From NCBI RefSeq assembly GCF_034652275.1, contig NZ_JAXIWG010000004.1, forward strand, positions 1 through 64,000: a stretch of DNA of 64,000 nt, given 5' to 3'. This DNA is from Yoonia sp034652275 (lineage in GTDB: Bacteria > Pseudomonadota > Alphaproteobacteria > Rhodobacterales > Rhodobacteraceae). A program made the translations under genes and the position numbers. Shown one piece after another: positions 16,364 to 24,696 of this stretch (position 1 is the stretch's first letter; every line of letters begins with the position of its first letter). Below the pieces are notes generated by a model. It was not told where the DNA came from, made no database searches, and was given only the letters and a program-made list of their open reading frames with translations.

Positions 16364-16902
16364 TCCAGCTTTTCGAACGAAATGGTGACCGTGCCGATAT
16401 CGAACCCGAAGCGTTTGACATAAGCAAGGTTCAGCAAGCGGTCGTCGGCCAACAGCCACATCCAGTCATCGAAGGTCACGCGCAGCGTCTCGGCGGTGCC
16501 GTCGGCTGATGGCACGGGCAGGTCGATTTCATATTGCCAGTTGAACCTGTCGCCCTGTTCCAGCCCTGTCGCCGTGCCGATGACGCCGGGGGCTGTACCT
16601 TCCCAACTGTCGGGGCCGGTCTTGACCAGCGTCCAGATGCGCTGCTCGGTCGATCCGTCCTCATAGACGAAATCTTCGACCAGCCGCAGGCGTTCGCCGT
16701 CCCAGTCGCCCGCGATGGTCACGACGAAACTGCGCCGCACGGTGCCAAGGATGTCCTGAAACTGGCCATAAGCCACCAGATCGCCGTCGAAGAATTCTTC
16801 GAGGTTGAGCTGTCGGTCGCTAAGGGCAGGGTCGTCGAATGACGGCTTGCCCGTGCAGGCGGCCAGAAACATGAGGGCGGCAAGGGCGATCAGGCGCATC
16901 AT
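16360..16902 (-). CDS. DUF3833-family lipoprotein
   Basis: Protein of 180 residues with a lipoprotein signal (M-M-R-L-I-A-L-A-A-L-M-F-L-A-A-C, lipid-modified Cys16) and a beta-rich DUF3833-like body (L-E-E-F-F-D-G-D-L-V-A-Y-G-Q-F-Q-D near the mature start, W-M-W-L-L-A-D-D near the end). It probably sits in the outer membrane facing the periplasm. No biochemical function is established. It diverges from ttcA and its TAA shares bases 16360-16363 with the yidD stop. Confidence 0.8.
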   Translation of the reverse strand: MMRLIALAALMFLAACTGKPSFDDPALSDRQLNLEEFFDGDLVAYGQFQDILGTVRRSFVVTIAGDWDGERLRLVEDFVYEDGSTEQRIWTLVKTGPDSWEGTAPGVIGTATGLEQGDRFNWQYEIDLPVPSADGTAETLRVTFDDWMWLLADDRLLNLAYVKRFGFDIGTVTISFEKLD

Positions 16903-16986
16903 TCACTCCGTCTTTTTCCTGATACGGCCCGCGGGCCTGTTCGGATGCCTCTAGGCAGAGATGCTGCAATCTGGCATAGCGCGGCT

Positions 16987-17838
16987 ATGCTGGATGAAAC
17001 CGAAATACACCCGCTGTTTGAGGGCGCGCCGACCACGACGGAGTTCAAGAAACTCCGCAAACGGATTGTGCGTTATGCGCGCGAAGCGATCGAACAATAC
17101 GGGATGATCGAACGCCGCACGGACGGGACCACGCCGAAATGGCTGGTCTGTCTGTCGGGGGGCAAGGACAGCTATACCCTGCTGGCGGTGCTTTATGAGC
17201 TGAAATGGCGCGGGCTGTTGCCGGTCGATCTTTTGGCCTGCAATCTCGATCAGGGCCAGCCCGGATTTCCCGCCACGGTCCTGCCCGAATTTCTGGAGCG
17301 GATGGGCGTGCCGCACCGGATCGAATATCAGGACACCTATTCCATCGTGATGGACAAGGTGCCTGCGGGGCGGACGTTCTGCGCGCTCTGTTCGCGGTTG
17401 CGTCGCGGCAATCTTTACCGCATCGCGCGCGAGGAAGGCTGTTCCGCCGTCGTTCTGGGCCATCACCGCGATGACATTCTGGAAACCTTCTTCATGAACC
17501 TGTTCCACGGTGGCCGTCTGGCGACGATGCCGCCGAAACTGGTGAACGAGGAAGGTGATCTGTTCCTCTACCGCCCGCTTGCCCATGTGGCCGAGGTGGA
17601 TTGCGAGAAATTCGCGCAGGCGATGAATTACCCGATCATTCCCTGCGATCTGTGCGGGTCGCAGGACGGGTTGCAGCGCCAGCAGGTCAAGCAAATCCTT
17701 GATGGCTGGGAACGCAACAGCCCCGGCCGCAGGCAGGTCATGTTCCGGTCGCTGATGAATGCGCGGCCGTCGCATCTGCTGGACCCCAAGCTTTTTGACT
17801 TCGCGGGGCTTACGCTGGGCGATTTGCCCCGCGATTAG
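16987..17838 (+). CDS. ttcA: tRNA 2-thiocytidine(32) synthetase
   Basis: Protein of 283 residues that thiolates cytidine 32 in some tRNAs, using ATP and an Fe-S cluster. It shows the PP-loop S-G-G-K-D-S (57-62), C-A-L-C (132-135) and a later P-C-D-L-C motif that complete the cluster ligands. The ATG at 16987 matches family starts (M-L-D-E-T-E-I-H-P-L-F); an upstream ATG at 16945 would add 14 unconserved residues. Confidence 0.93.
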   Translation: MLDETEIHPLFEGAPTTTEFKKLRKRIVRYAREAIEQYGMIERRTDGTTPKWLVCLSGGKDSYTLLAVLYELKWRGLLPVDLLACNLDQGQPGFPATVLPEFLERMGVPHRIEYQDTYSIVMDKVPAGRTFCALCSRLRRGNLYRIAREEGCSAVVLGHHRDDILETFFMNLFHGGRLATMPPKLVNEEGDLFLYRPLAHVAEVDCEKFAQAMNYPIIPCDLCGSQDGLQRQQVKQILDGWERNSPGRRQVMFRSLMNARPSHLLDPKLFDFAGLTLGDLPRD

Positions 17839-17984
17839 CCATTTAGGGCACAGATTGTTGCCATGGGGCCGACAATTCTGCTCTTTTGAGCAGATCATCC
17901 AAATTTTGCCAGAATCGCTTGCTTTGTTCCACAGGTAACGACGTCCGCCTCTTTCGTGGCGGCACCCACCGACAGGAGCAACAT

Positions 17985-19571
17985 ATGAGATCGTTCAGAA
18001 CCCTCGCAACCGTCCTCGCTTGCAGCGTGGCACCATCGGTGCTGATTGGACAGGTCGTCGAATTGCGGTCGTCCGATGAATTCATCAGCGTCGAGGGCGA
18101 GATCACCGGTTTCAATGGCACAATGGTCACGATCCAATCCACCGTTGGCCCGGTCAGCGTGCCAGCCTCGGCGGTGGTCTGTTATGGTGCGGGCTGCGCC
18201 GAGATTTTGGCAAGCAATACATTCGGCCTGACCGCAGAGGCCTTTGCAGGCGTGGTTGATGACAGCCTGGTCGATGCCGCGACCGCCCCGGATCTGCTGG
18301 CGGTCGGCTTTGCTGCAGGGGCCTATCGGGGGGCCTATCGCGCTCTGGCAGAGGCTTTCGCTGCCGCGGGCCAGACGAATGTCGCTGTCGACATCGACGG
18401 GGATGGCACAGTGACATTGCGTGAGGGTGACACAGCCGCAACGCTGTCGCTGGCGACAGGAGACGATCCTGCCGACATCGTTTTGGCCACAACCGGGCTT
18501 TCGGGCAGCGCGGCGCAGGCCTATGTCGGCCCGGCTGGCTGGGCCACAGCCGACGCGCCAGCGCAACAGATGGTCGCCTTGCGGGCTTTCGCGGTGGTTG
18601 CCGCAGGTGACGTGGGCGTGGATGCGATCACGATTGACGATCTTGCAAGGATTTATGCAGGCGAGGTGACCAACTGGTCGCAGATCGGCGGGGCCAACCT
18701 TGCTGTTCTGCCGCTGCAACTGCCCGTGTCATACGAGTTACGTGACGCATTCATTGCGACTGTCATGGAACCTGCGGGTCGCGGTATTGCGGATAACGTG
18801 CTGACCATGGCCGATGAAACCGGCATCACCTCGGCGATTGGTGATTTTGCGGGCAGCATCAGCGTTGTGACTGTCGGCCGTACGGGACCTGCCAAAGTGC
18901 TGCCGGTCGCCGGGTCCTGCGGGATAGCCTTGGCGCCGACAGATTTCGCCATCGCGTCGGGTGATTATCCGCTGATCGGACCCGTGGTCGCACGTTTCGA
19001 CACAGCTGCGACGACCGGACTGCCGGCGCAGCTGTTCGACTTCGCGACATCCGATGTGGTGCAGGACCTGATGGCCGAGCAGGGGTTCGTCGATCACGCA
19101 GCGCGCGAGCAGGCGCCCGTGGACCGCAATATCCGGCTGACCGCCTTGCTGACCGCCAATCCCGCCCCCGAGGAACGCCTTGTTGCGGCGCAGATGTATC
19201 AGGCGCTGTTCGAAGCCAAGCGGCTGACACCCACGATGTCCGGTGGGCCAGCCAGCGCCGCCGAAGGCGCGTGGAACCGCGCGATGATGCTGAACCTTGT
19301 CGCGGCCCTGTCGCAGCCCGATTATGCGGGCCGGCAGGTGATTTTCGTAGGCTTCGCGGATAGCGTGAATGGCCCTGCGGACGCGATAGACAGGTCGTCT
19401 GCCGCTGCCGCCGCGATGGCCGCGGCGTTCAACAGTTTTGCGTCCGGGGTCATTTCCGGCAACGACCTGAGCGTCACATCGATGGGGTTTGGTGGTGTGT
19501 CCCGCACGACCTGTTATCAGGGGCAGGTGGACGGACCCGCGCACAGCCGGATCGAAGTCTGGATCAAATAG
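17985..19571 (+). CDS. PstS-like substrate-binding protein with OmpA-like C-terminal domain
   Basis: Protein of 528 residues. CAGGAG precedes the ATG at 17985, and a signal peptide covers about 1-22. An N-terminal segment (25-75) resembles the small beta domain found before such proteins. Residues about 90-370 match the phosphate-binding PBP-like_2 fold (L-A-R-I-Y-A-G-E-V-T-N-W-S-Q-I-G-G is typical). The last 130 residues (V-I-F-V-G-F-A-D-S-V, S-R-I-E-V-W-I-K) look like a peptidoglycan-binding OmpA domain. It is probably periplasmic and cell-wall tethered. No Pst permease or ATPase is nearby, so a sensing or scavenging role is inferred. Confidence 0.78.
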   Translation: MRSFRTLATVLACSVAPSVLIGQVVELRSSDEFISVEGEITGFNGTMVTIQSTVGPVSVPASAVVCYGAGCAEILASNTFGLTAEAFAGVVDDSLVDAATAPDLLAVGFAAGAYRGAYRALAEAFAAAGQTNVAVDIDGDGTVTLREGDTAATLSLATGDDPADIVLATTGLSGSAAQAYVGPAGWATADAPAQQMVALRAFAVVAAGDVGVDAITIDDLARIYAGEVTNWSQIGGANLAVLPLQLPVSYELRDAFIATVMEPAGRGIADNVLTMADETGITSAIGDFAGSISVVTVGRTGPAKVLPVAGSCGIALAPTDFAIASGDYPLIGPVVARFDTAATTGLPAQLFDFATSDVVQDLMAEQGFVDHAAREQAPVDRNIRLTALLTANPAPEERLVAAQMYQALFEAKRLTPTMSGGPASAAEGAWNRAMMLNLVAALSQPDYAGRQVIFVGFADSVNGPADAIDRSSAAAAAMAAAFNSFASGVISGNDLSVTSMGFGGVSRTTCYQGQVDGPAHSRIEVWIK

Positions 19572-19685
19572 CCCTTTCCACAATTGTCGCGCGGCAGCAG
19601 CGGGCGCTTGCCCACCCTTCACCTTTGCGTCATCACTGGCAGCCATGATCCTTGGACCTGACCTTTCTTGTACGGGCGCTGCGCG

Positions 19686-20594
19686 ATGATGGCGCTGGGC
19701 ATCGACCTTGGCGGCACCAAGATCGAGGCGCAGCTTTTCGCCCCCGACTGGCGGATGGCGGACCGTCGGCGGATCGAGACCCCAGCCACCTATCCGGCCT
19801 TGGTCGCGGCGCTTTGTGATTTGGTTGTCTGGGCGGATTCGATGAGCGGTGATCCCGTAGCTGTCGGGATCGGGGCTGCCGGCGCGGTCAGGCCGCGCGA
19901 TGGTGTCGTGCTTGCCGCCAATCTGCCAGCGCAAGGCAAGCCGCTGCCCGCGGATCTGGCGCAGGCGCTGGGCCGCCCTGTCAGCTATCTCAACGACAGC
20001 CGCGCGCTGGCATTGTCCGAGGCGGTTTTTGGCGCGGGGCGGTCCCATGCGTCGGTCTTTGCCTTGGTCATCGGGACGGGCGTAGGCGGCGGGCATGTGT
20101 GCTCCGGGCGGTTGCAAACGGGCACCTCGGGCACTGGCGGCGAGGTCGGGCATATGTCTGCACCCGCGCATCTGGTGCAGGCGCATGGCCTGCCGCTGGT
20201 CGCCTGCCCCTGCGGGCGGCGGGGGTGTATCGAGACGCTGATCAGCGGGGCAGGGATCGCGCGGCTGGCCAAGTCCCTGACCGGGCAAGAGCTGAGCGCG
20301 CCGCAGATCGTGGCCGCGCGCGCGACCGATCCGGCGATGCAGGTTGTCTGGGATTTGTGGTGCGCGCTGACGGCCGATCTGATCCAGACGCTGACGCTGA
20401 CGCTTGATCCTGATTGCGTTGTGCTGGGCGGCGGGTTGTCCGATATTCCGGGGGTTGTCGCGGATCTGACGGCAGCAGTGGCGCAGGCGCAGTTCGACGG
20501 CTTTGGCAGTCCTGTCATCCTGCGCGCAGAAGGGGGCGCGGCAAGTGGTGCCCGTGGCGCGGCCTATGCCGCATGGCAGGTGGCACATGACTGA
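19686..20594 (+). CDS. ROK-family kinase, probable N-acetylglucosamine kinase
   Basis: Protein of 302 residues. It has an ATP-binding G-I-D-L-G-G-T-K-I-E (5-14), G-T-G-V-G-G-G, and the ROK zinc motif C-P-C-G-R-R-G-C-I-E (about 177-186). The conserved G-T-G-G-E-V-G-H positions the sugar. It overlaps nagA by 8 bases, so its likely role is phosphorylating N-acetylglucosamine to feed the deacetylase. Starts at 19686 and 19689 are both possible. Confidence 0.83.
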   Translation: MMALGIDLGGTKIEAQLFAPDWRMADRRRIETPATYPALVAALCDLVVWADSMSGDPVAVGIGAAGAVRPRDGVVLAANLPAQGKPLPADLAQALGRPVSYLNDSRALALSEAVFGAGRSHASVFALVIGTGVGGGHVCSGRLQTGTSGTGGEVGHMSAPAHLVQAHGLPLVACPCGRRGCIETLISGAGIARLAKSLTGQELSAPQIVAARATDPAMQVVWDLWCALTADLIQTLTLTLDPDCVVLGGGLSDIPGVVADLTAAVAQAQFDGFGSPVILRAEGGAASGARGAAYAAWQVAHD

Positions 20595-21723
20595 CGGCTG
20601 GATCATCCCGAAACAGGTTTTTGACAATGGCGCCTTGCTGTCCGGCATGGCAGTGCAGGTGGTGGACGGGCGTGCGACGGATATGAGTCGCGTGGCCGAG
20701 GTGCCACTGGATGCACCGCAGCACGCCGTGCAGGGGGTCCTGATCCCCGGCTTCGTCGATTTGCAGGTGAATGGCGGCGGGGGCGTCTTGTTCAATGCCG
20801 CACCCACGCTTGCGGGGCTGATGACGATTGCCACCGCCCACCGCCGTTTCGGCACCGTCGCCTTGATGCCCACTGTCATCACCGACGCGCCCGCGGTTCT
20901 GGCCAAGGCCGCCGATGCCGTGATCGCGATGAAGGCGCTTTGCGGGCAGGCGGGGCTGCATATCGAAGGTCCCCATATCGCCGCCGCGCGCCGTGGCACC
21001 CATGCCGCCGAGCATGTCCGTCCGTTCGATGACGCGACGTTGGGCGTCGTGCGCAAACTGCGTGCGGCAGGCGTGACCGTGATGATGACCCTTGCCCCCG
21101 AGGTGGTGCCCATCGACAGGATCGCAGCGCTGGTCAAGATGGGGGTGATCGTCTCGCTTGGCCATTCGGATGCGACAGCGGAACAGGCCCACGCCGCCTT
21201 TGCCGCAGGCGCGCGCTCGGTCACGCATCTTTACAACGCGATGTCGCAGATGCAGGGGCGCGCACCCGGTCTCGCGGGTGCCGCGATCAACAGTGACGCC
21301 TATGTCGGGATCATCTGCGACGGGGCGCATGTGGACGATGCGATGGTGGCGCTGGCCTGCCGCGCGCGCCCTGTTGCGGGGCGGATGGTGCTGGTCTCGG
21401 ATGCGATGCCAACCGTCGGCGGGCCGGATCATTTCGACCTTTACGGCCAGCGGATCGCACTACGCGATGGCCGTCTTATCAACGCCGAAGGCAATCTGGC
21501 TGGGGCGCATGCCACCATGCTCTGGGGGGTGCAGCGGCTGGCGGGGCAGGTGGGGCTGCCGCTGGAACAGGCGCTGCAGATGGCAATCACAGCACCGTCC
21601 GAGTTGTTGGGCAAGCCGCATCTGGGGCGTGTCACTGGCCGGTTCATCGACGATCTGTTCCTGCTTGACGACAGGCTGGCGCTGCAACCGCTATCGGGAA
21701 ACATCCGGCATGATATCGCTTAG
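20587..21723 (+). CDS. nagA: N-acetylglucosamine-6-phosphate deacetylase
   Basis: Protein of 378 residues, amidohydrolase fold, converting GlcNAc-6-P to GlcN-6-P and acetate. Visible motifs are P-G-F-V-D-L-Q-V-N-G-G-G-G, metal-binding H-I-E-G-P-H-I, L-G-H-S-D-A and T-H-L-Y-N-A-M, and catalytic Asp in V-S-D-A-M-P. Translation is coupled to the ROK kinase by an 8-base overlap. The usual nagB deaminase is not adjacent. The pair probably serves chitin or peptidoglycan amino-sugar recycling. Confidence 0.93.
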   Translation: MTDGWIIPKQVFDNGALLSGMAVQVVDGRATDMSRVAEVPLDAPQHAVQGVLIPGFVDLQVNGGGGVLFNAAPTLAGLMTIATAHRRFGTVALMPTVITDAPAVLAKAADAVIAMKALCGQAGLHIEGPHIAAARRGTHAAEHVRPFDDATLGVVRKLRAAGVTVMMTLAPEVVPIDRIAALVKMGVIVSLGHSDATAEQAHAAFAAGARSVTHLYNAMSQMQGRAPGLAGAAINSDAYVGIICDGAHVDDAMVALACRARPVAGRMVLVSDAMPTVGGPDHFDLYGQRIALRDGRLINAEGNLAGAHATMLWGVQRLAGQVGLPLEQALQMAITAPSELLGKPHLGRVTGRFIDDLFLLDDRLALQPLSGNIRHDIA

Positions 21724-21795
21724 CGCGGGCGCACCTGCTGTTGTGGTGGCTGTCCAGAGGGTGCAAAAGCCCTTCACGCAACATAGGTACGGCAT

Positions 21796-22404
21796 ATGAA
21801 AACGCGCATCACAACTATTCTTCTGACCTTCGCTTTGTCGGTCTATGCGGTCGGCGCCTCGGCGCAGCAACTGACCCTGCCTCAGATTTCCGACTATCTC
21901 AACCAGTTGCAGACTGCACAGGGCGGGTTCACCCAGATCAACGGCGACGGCACGTTGTCCACCGGCCAGATCTATATCAAGCGGCCCGGCCGCATCCGGT
22001 TCGAATACAACCCGCCCGAGGAATCGCTGGTTCTTGCGACCGGCGGGCAGTTGGCTATCTTTGATCCGCGCTCGAACACGGGACCGGACCGCTATCCGCT
22101 GAACCAGACGCCGCTGAACATCATCCTTCAGCGCAACGTCGATCTGACAGCCGCGCGTATGGTGACAGGTGTCGTGTCCGACGGCACCACGACCACGGTC
22201 ACGGCACAGGACCCCGATAATCCGCAATACGGCAATATCCAGATGGTGTTCACCGCCAATCCGGTCGAGCTGCGCCAGTGGATCATCACCGATGATCTGG
22301 GCACCCAGACCACGCTGGTGCTGAACGATCTGACCACGGGGGCCGTGATCGGGGATATCATGTTCAACATCAACGCCGAAATGCGCCGGCGCGGTTTCGA
22401 GTAA
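21796..22404 (+). CDS. lolA: Outer-membrane lipoprotein carrier protein LolA
   Basis: Protein of 202 residues with a cleavable signal peptide (cut near A-S-A/Q-Q, residue 23). It shows the LolA pattern Y-L-N-Q-L-Q-T-A-Q-G-G-F-T-Q, G-Q-I-Y-I-K-R-P-G-R-I-R-F-E-Y and an N-P-V-E-L-R-Q-W motif. It is the periplasmic chaperone carrying lipoproteins from LolCDE to the outer membrane. A GC hairpin (22412-22438) follows the stop. Confidence 0.9.
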   Translation: MKTRITTILLTFALSVYAVGASAQQLTLPQISDYLNQLQTAQGGFTQINGDGTLSTGQIYIKRPGRIRFEYNPPEESLVLATGGQLAIFDPRSNTGPDRYPLNQTPLNIILQRNVDLTAARMVTGVVSDGTTTTVTAQDPDNPQYGNIQMVFTANPVELRQWIITDDLGTQTTLVLNDLTTGAVIGDIMFNINAEMRRRGFE

Positions 22405-22411
22405 AAGCGCA

Positions 22412-22438
22412 GCCTTGGCTGGAACCTTCGGCCAAGGC
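22412..22438 (+). terminator. Stem-loop after lolA
   Basis: GCCTTGGC and GCCAAGGC form an 8-bp stem with an 11-base loop, 7 bases after the lolA stop. There is no following T run, so terminator function is uncertain. Confidence 0.4.
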
Positions 22439-22476
22439 GATCATTGATGCAGCGACAGCCTGCACAATGAGGCAAC

Positions 22477-22857
22477 ATGCAAGACGATCACCCCAGCCAT
22501 TCCAAGACAGACTGGGCCGAGGACCGCACTGACTGGGCCGAGGACCGCACGCTTCTGGCCAATGAACGTACCTTCGCGGGCTGGATGCGGACGGGCATGA
22601 CGGCGCTGGCAGTGGCCATCGGTCTGCATGCGGTGTTCGGCGAATTGCAGCCCGCATGGATCGCCAAGGCGACAGCCTCTATCTTCATCCTTGCCGCACT
22701 TTTGATCTTTGCGGCGGCCGCGCAACGGTCGCACAAGGCGCAGGTGCGGATCGACAGCCACGACACAGCCTCGCAGCCTGCCTGGCGGATGACCGCGCTG
22801 GCGGCTGTGCTTTGCATTGCCTCGCTTGCAACTGCGGGCGTGCTTTGGCTGATCTGA
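22477..22857 (+). CDS. DUF202 (YidH-like) small membrane protein
   Basis: 126 residues with three membrane segments (about 38-58, 66-84 and 106-124). The conserved DUF202 signature T-L-L-A-N-E-R-T-F-A-G-W-M-R-T-G precedes the first helix. Function is unknown. The N-terminus carries a perfect in-frame duplication of seven codons (D-W-A-E-D-R-T twice). The minus-strand gene that follows is convergent. Confidence 0.85.
   Translation: MQDDHPSHSKTDWAEDRTDWAEDRTLLANERTFAGWMRTGMTALAVAIGLHAVFGELQPAWIAKATASIFILAALLIFAAAAQRSHKAQVRIDSHDTASQPAWRMTALAAVLCIASLATAGVLWLI
22514..22555 (+). repeat. 21-bp near-perfect tandem duplication inside the DUF202 gene
   Basis: The unit encoding Asp-Trp-Ala-Glu-Asp-Arg-Thr occurs twice head to tail with essentially identical DNA. 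It adds seven residues just before the conserved family motif without breaking the frame, which points to a recent replication slip. Confidence 0.8.
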
Positions 22858-22864
22858 CCGCCTG

Positions 22865-23491
22865 TCAGTCGCCGCACAGATAGACGGCACCACCGATGAC
22901 GACGACGCTGGCTGCGGCCCCTGCCAGCACCGTGGGTGCGGCAAGTGCAGAGCCGACGGCACTGCCTGCCTGCGGCAAGAGACTGGCGATTGTACCTGCA
23001 TTGCCCGACAGGATCATCGCGCCAGAGCTGTGCGTCACCGCCGACAGGGTCGATGTCAGCCGGTTGGTGAGCGTGGTCTCTTCGGCGTCCTCGGTCTCTT
23101 CGCCCAGACCGACAAGCCCGAGCGCCTGATCCTTGGTCGCATTCACCACACGGCAGGTGCGCGACGGTTCCACGCAGCGGCCAAAGGCATCGCGGCGGCC
23201 CTGCGCGGGCATCGAATGGCTTTTTGTGGCGGGATCATAGTTGGAACAGAAGACTTCACGCTCCTGCGGGGTCAGTTCCGGCGTCAGAAAGGCGAGGACC
23301 ACGGCACCGGGGCAGGTGTCGCGGCTAAAGAACCGTTCGCGGAACGACGAATAGTAAGGCTCTGCGTCGTTGTAAAAGATTTGATAGGGCTGCCCGTCGA
23401 TATTGGTGAAACAGCTGACCGTCGCCGCATGGGCCGACCCTGCAAAAGGCAGCGCCAAAAACGTGGCTGTGCAAATCATGCGGATCATCAT
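22865..23491 (-). CDS. Hypothetical secreted protein with C-terminal membrane segment
   Basis: 208 residues from the ATG at 23491, supported by GAGAGG just upstream; a start at 23527 would overlap the upstream gene. A signal peptide covers about 1-22 (M-I-C-T-A-T-F-L-A-L-P). The mature part has several Cys residues (S-C-F-T-N, D-T-C-P-G, F-C-S-N-Y, R-C-V-E-P-S-R-T-C) that could form disulfides. The C-terminal 50 residues are Ala/Gly/Val-rich with a hydrophobic helix ending C-G-D. It follows the lytic transglycosylase gene by 20 bases, so an envelope role is likely. I do not recognise the family. Confidence 0.65.
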   Translation of the reverse strand: MMIRMICTATFLALPFAGSAHAATVSCFTNIDGQPYQIFYNDAEPYYSSFRERFFSRDTCPGAVVLAFLTPELTPQEREVFCSNYDPATKSHSMPAQGRRDAFGRCVEPSRTCRVVNATKDQALGLVGLGEETEDAEETTLTNRLTSTLSAVTHSSGAMILSGNAGTIASLLPQAGSAVGSALAAPTVLAGAAASVVVIGGAVYLCGD

Positions 23492-23511
23492 GCGCGTGCC
23501 TCTCTCGGAAT

Positions 23512-24102
23512 TCACCGCCGACGGCACGCGCGCAGTTGCGCGTCATACATGAACGCGCGCTGCTCGACTTCGCCCGCGATGCGGATCAGCCATGCTTTCG
23601 ACCGCCATGTGCCGCGCAGATAGCCCTGACGCCCGTCGTGATAGGCCAGATACTGGTTGCGCGTGTCATTCAGCGGCACGCCGGTTTCGGCGACGGTCTT
23701 GGTCATGTACCAGCCCATGAAATCGGTGGCAGCGTTGATATCCTCGCGCCGTGCGCGCGATCCGGCAACCTCTTGCTGGTATTCGCGCCAAGTGCCGTCC
23801 AGCGCCTGACTATAGCCCAAAGCCGAGGATTGCCGCCCGATCGGGATGACCCCCAGCGCATAGGTGTGCGGCGGGCGGATATCGCCGATGAATTTGCTTT
23901 CCTGATACATCATCGCCATCATCGTGGGCACCGGCACGCCGTATTTCCGTTCGGCCGCCTGAAAGGCCCGGAAATAATGCGGTCGCTCGCTCGCGATGCT
24001 GCATGCGTCGTCAAGATTGCGCGGCGCCGAGAAGTTCTGGGCGCTGCTGCCGCAACTGCCAAGAAACACCAAGAGTGCCAGTGCGCGGAGATATCTGCTC
24101 AT
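23512..24102 (-). CDS. Lytic-transglycosylase-like lipoprotein
   Basis: 196 residues. The ATG at 24102 begins a lipoprotein signal with lipobox L-G-S-C (Cys18). The SLT-like core shows M-M-Y-Q-E-S-K-F, with the presumed catalytic Glu as in E-S-x-F families, then A-L-G-Y-S-Q-A-L-D-G-T-W and Y-L-A-Y-H-D-G-R-Q-G-Y. It would cleave peptidoglycan glycan strands from the outer membrane. It is transcribed with the secreted Cys-containing protein downstream. Confidence 0.82.
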   Translation of the reverse strand: MSRYLRALALLVFLGSCGSSAQNFSAPRNLDDACSIASERPHYFRAFQAAERKYGVPVPTMMAMMYQESKFIGDIRPPHTYALGVIPIGRQSSALGYSQALDGTWREYQQEVAGSRARREDINAATDFMGWYMTKTVAETGVPLNDTRNQYLAYHDGRQGYLRGTWRSKAWLIRIAGEVEQRAFMYDAQLRACRRR

Positions 24103-24269
24103 TCGCCCGTCGCCATGTTTTGTTTTTTTGCACCATAGCGCGCCCGGACCGATCTGGAAATGCCTAAGGCGCAACAAGGCCATCACATTTTCAGTGCAAA
24201 TGCGCGGAAATCCCCCGGCGGAAACGATGGCTGTGCCCTTTCGTCAGCCGTGGACTCTGACGCGGAAAT

Positions 24270-24284
24270 CCCCCTATAAGGGGG
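24270..24284 (+). promoter_or_regulatory. Short GC hairpin upstream of hspQ
   Basis: CCCCC and GGGGG enclose TATAA, immediately before the AAAGGG ribosome site and 16 bases before the ATG. It may be part of the promoter (TATAAG as a -10 box) or a leader structure; the sequence alone cannot decide. Confidence 0.3.
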
Positions 24285-24300
24285 TGAAAGGGCGCAAATC

Positions 24301-24627
24301 ATGCTTAAAAAGCACGCGAAGTACCATTTGGGACAAATCGTCCGGCACCGCAAACACCCGTTTCGCGGCGTGATCTTTGACGTGGACGCCATGTTCGCCA
24401 ATACCGACGAATGGTACAACGCGATCCCCGAGGACAGCCGTCCGATCAAGGATCAGCCCTATTATCACCTGCTGGCCGAGAACGAGCAGAGCTTCTATGT
24501 CGCCTATGTGTCCGAGCAGAACCTTGTTGCAGACCAGTCCGGTGAACCTGTCGATCACCCCGATCTGGACGATATGTTCGGCCCGTTCGAGAACGGGCAC
24601 TATCCGCTGCAGCTTCAACTGAACTGA
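24301..24627 (+). CDS. hspQ: Heat shock protein HspQ (YccV/hemimethylated-DNA-binding-like)
   Basis: 108 residues matching the HspQ/YccV SH3-like fold: K-Y-H-L-G-Q-I-V-R-H-R-K-H-P-F-R-G-V-I-F-D-V-D (7-29), W-Y-N-A-I-P, P-Y-Y-H-L-L-A-E and Y-V-S-E-Q-N-L. In enterobacteria HspQ modulates Lon-mediated proteolysis. A single-gene unit with AAAGGG before the start. Confidence 0.9.
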   Translation: MLKKHAKYHLGQIVRHRKHPFRGVIFDVDAMFANTDEWYNAIPEDSRPIKDQPYYHLLAENEQSFYVAYVSEQNLVADQSGEPVDHPDLDDMFGPFENGHYPLQLQLN

Positions 24628-24696
24628 CGCGCCGCCGGTGCTGGTCATCGCGCGCAGGCATGTTACATCCTGGGACAAAGTCGAAAGGATGCCGTG

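Noticed and set aside
18738..21224. A long minus-strand frame over the PstS-like, ROK kinase and nagA genes
   Set aside because: It spans several well-supported genes on the other strand and is low-complexity in Arg/Ala; a compositional shadow.
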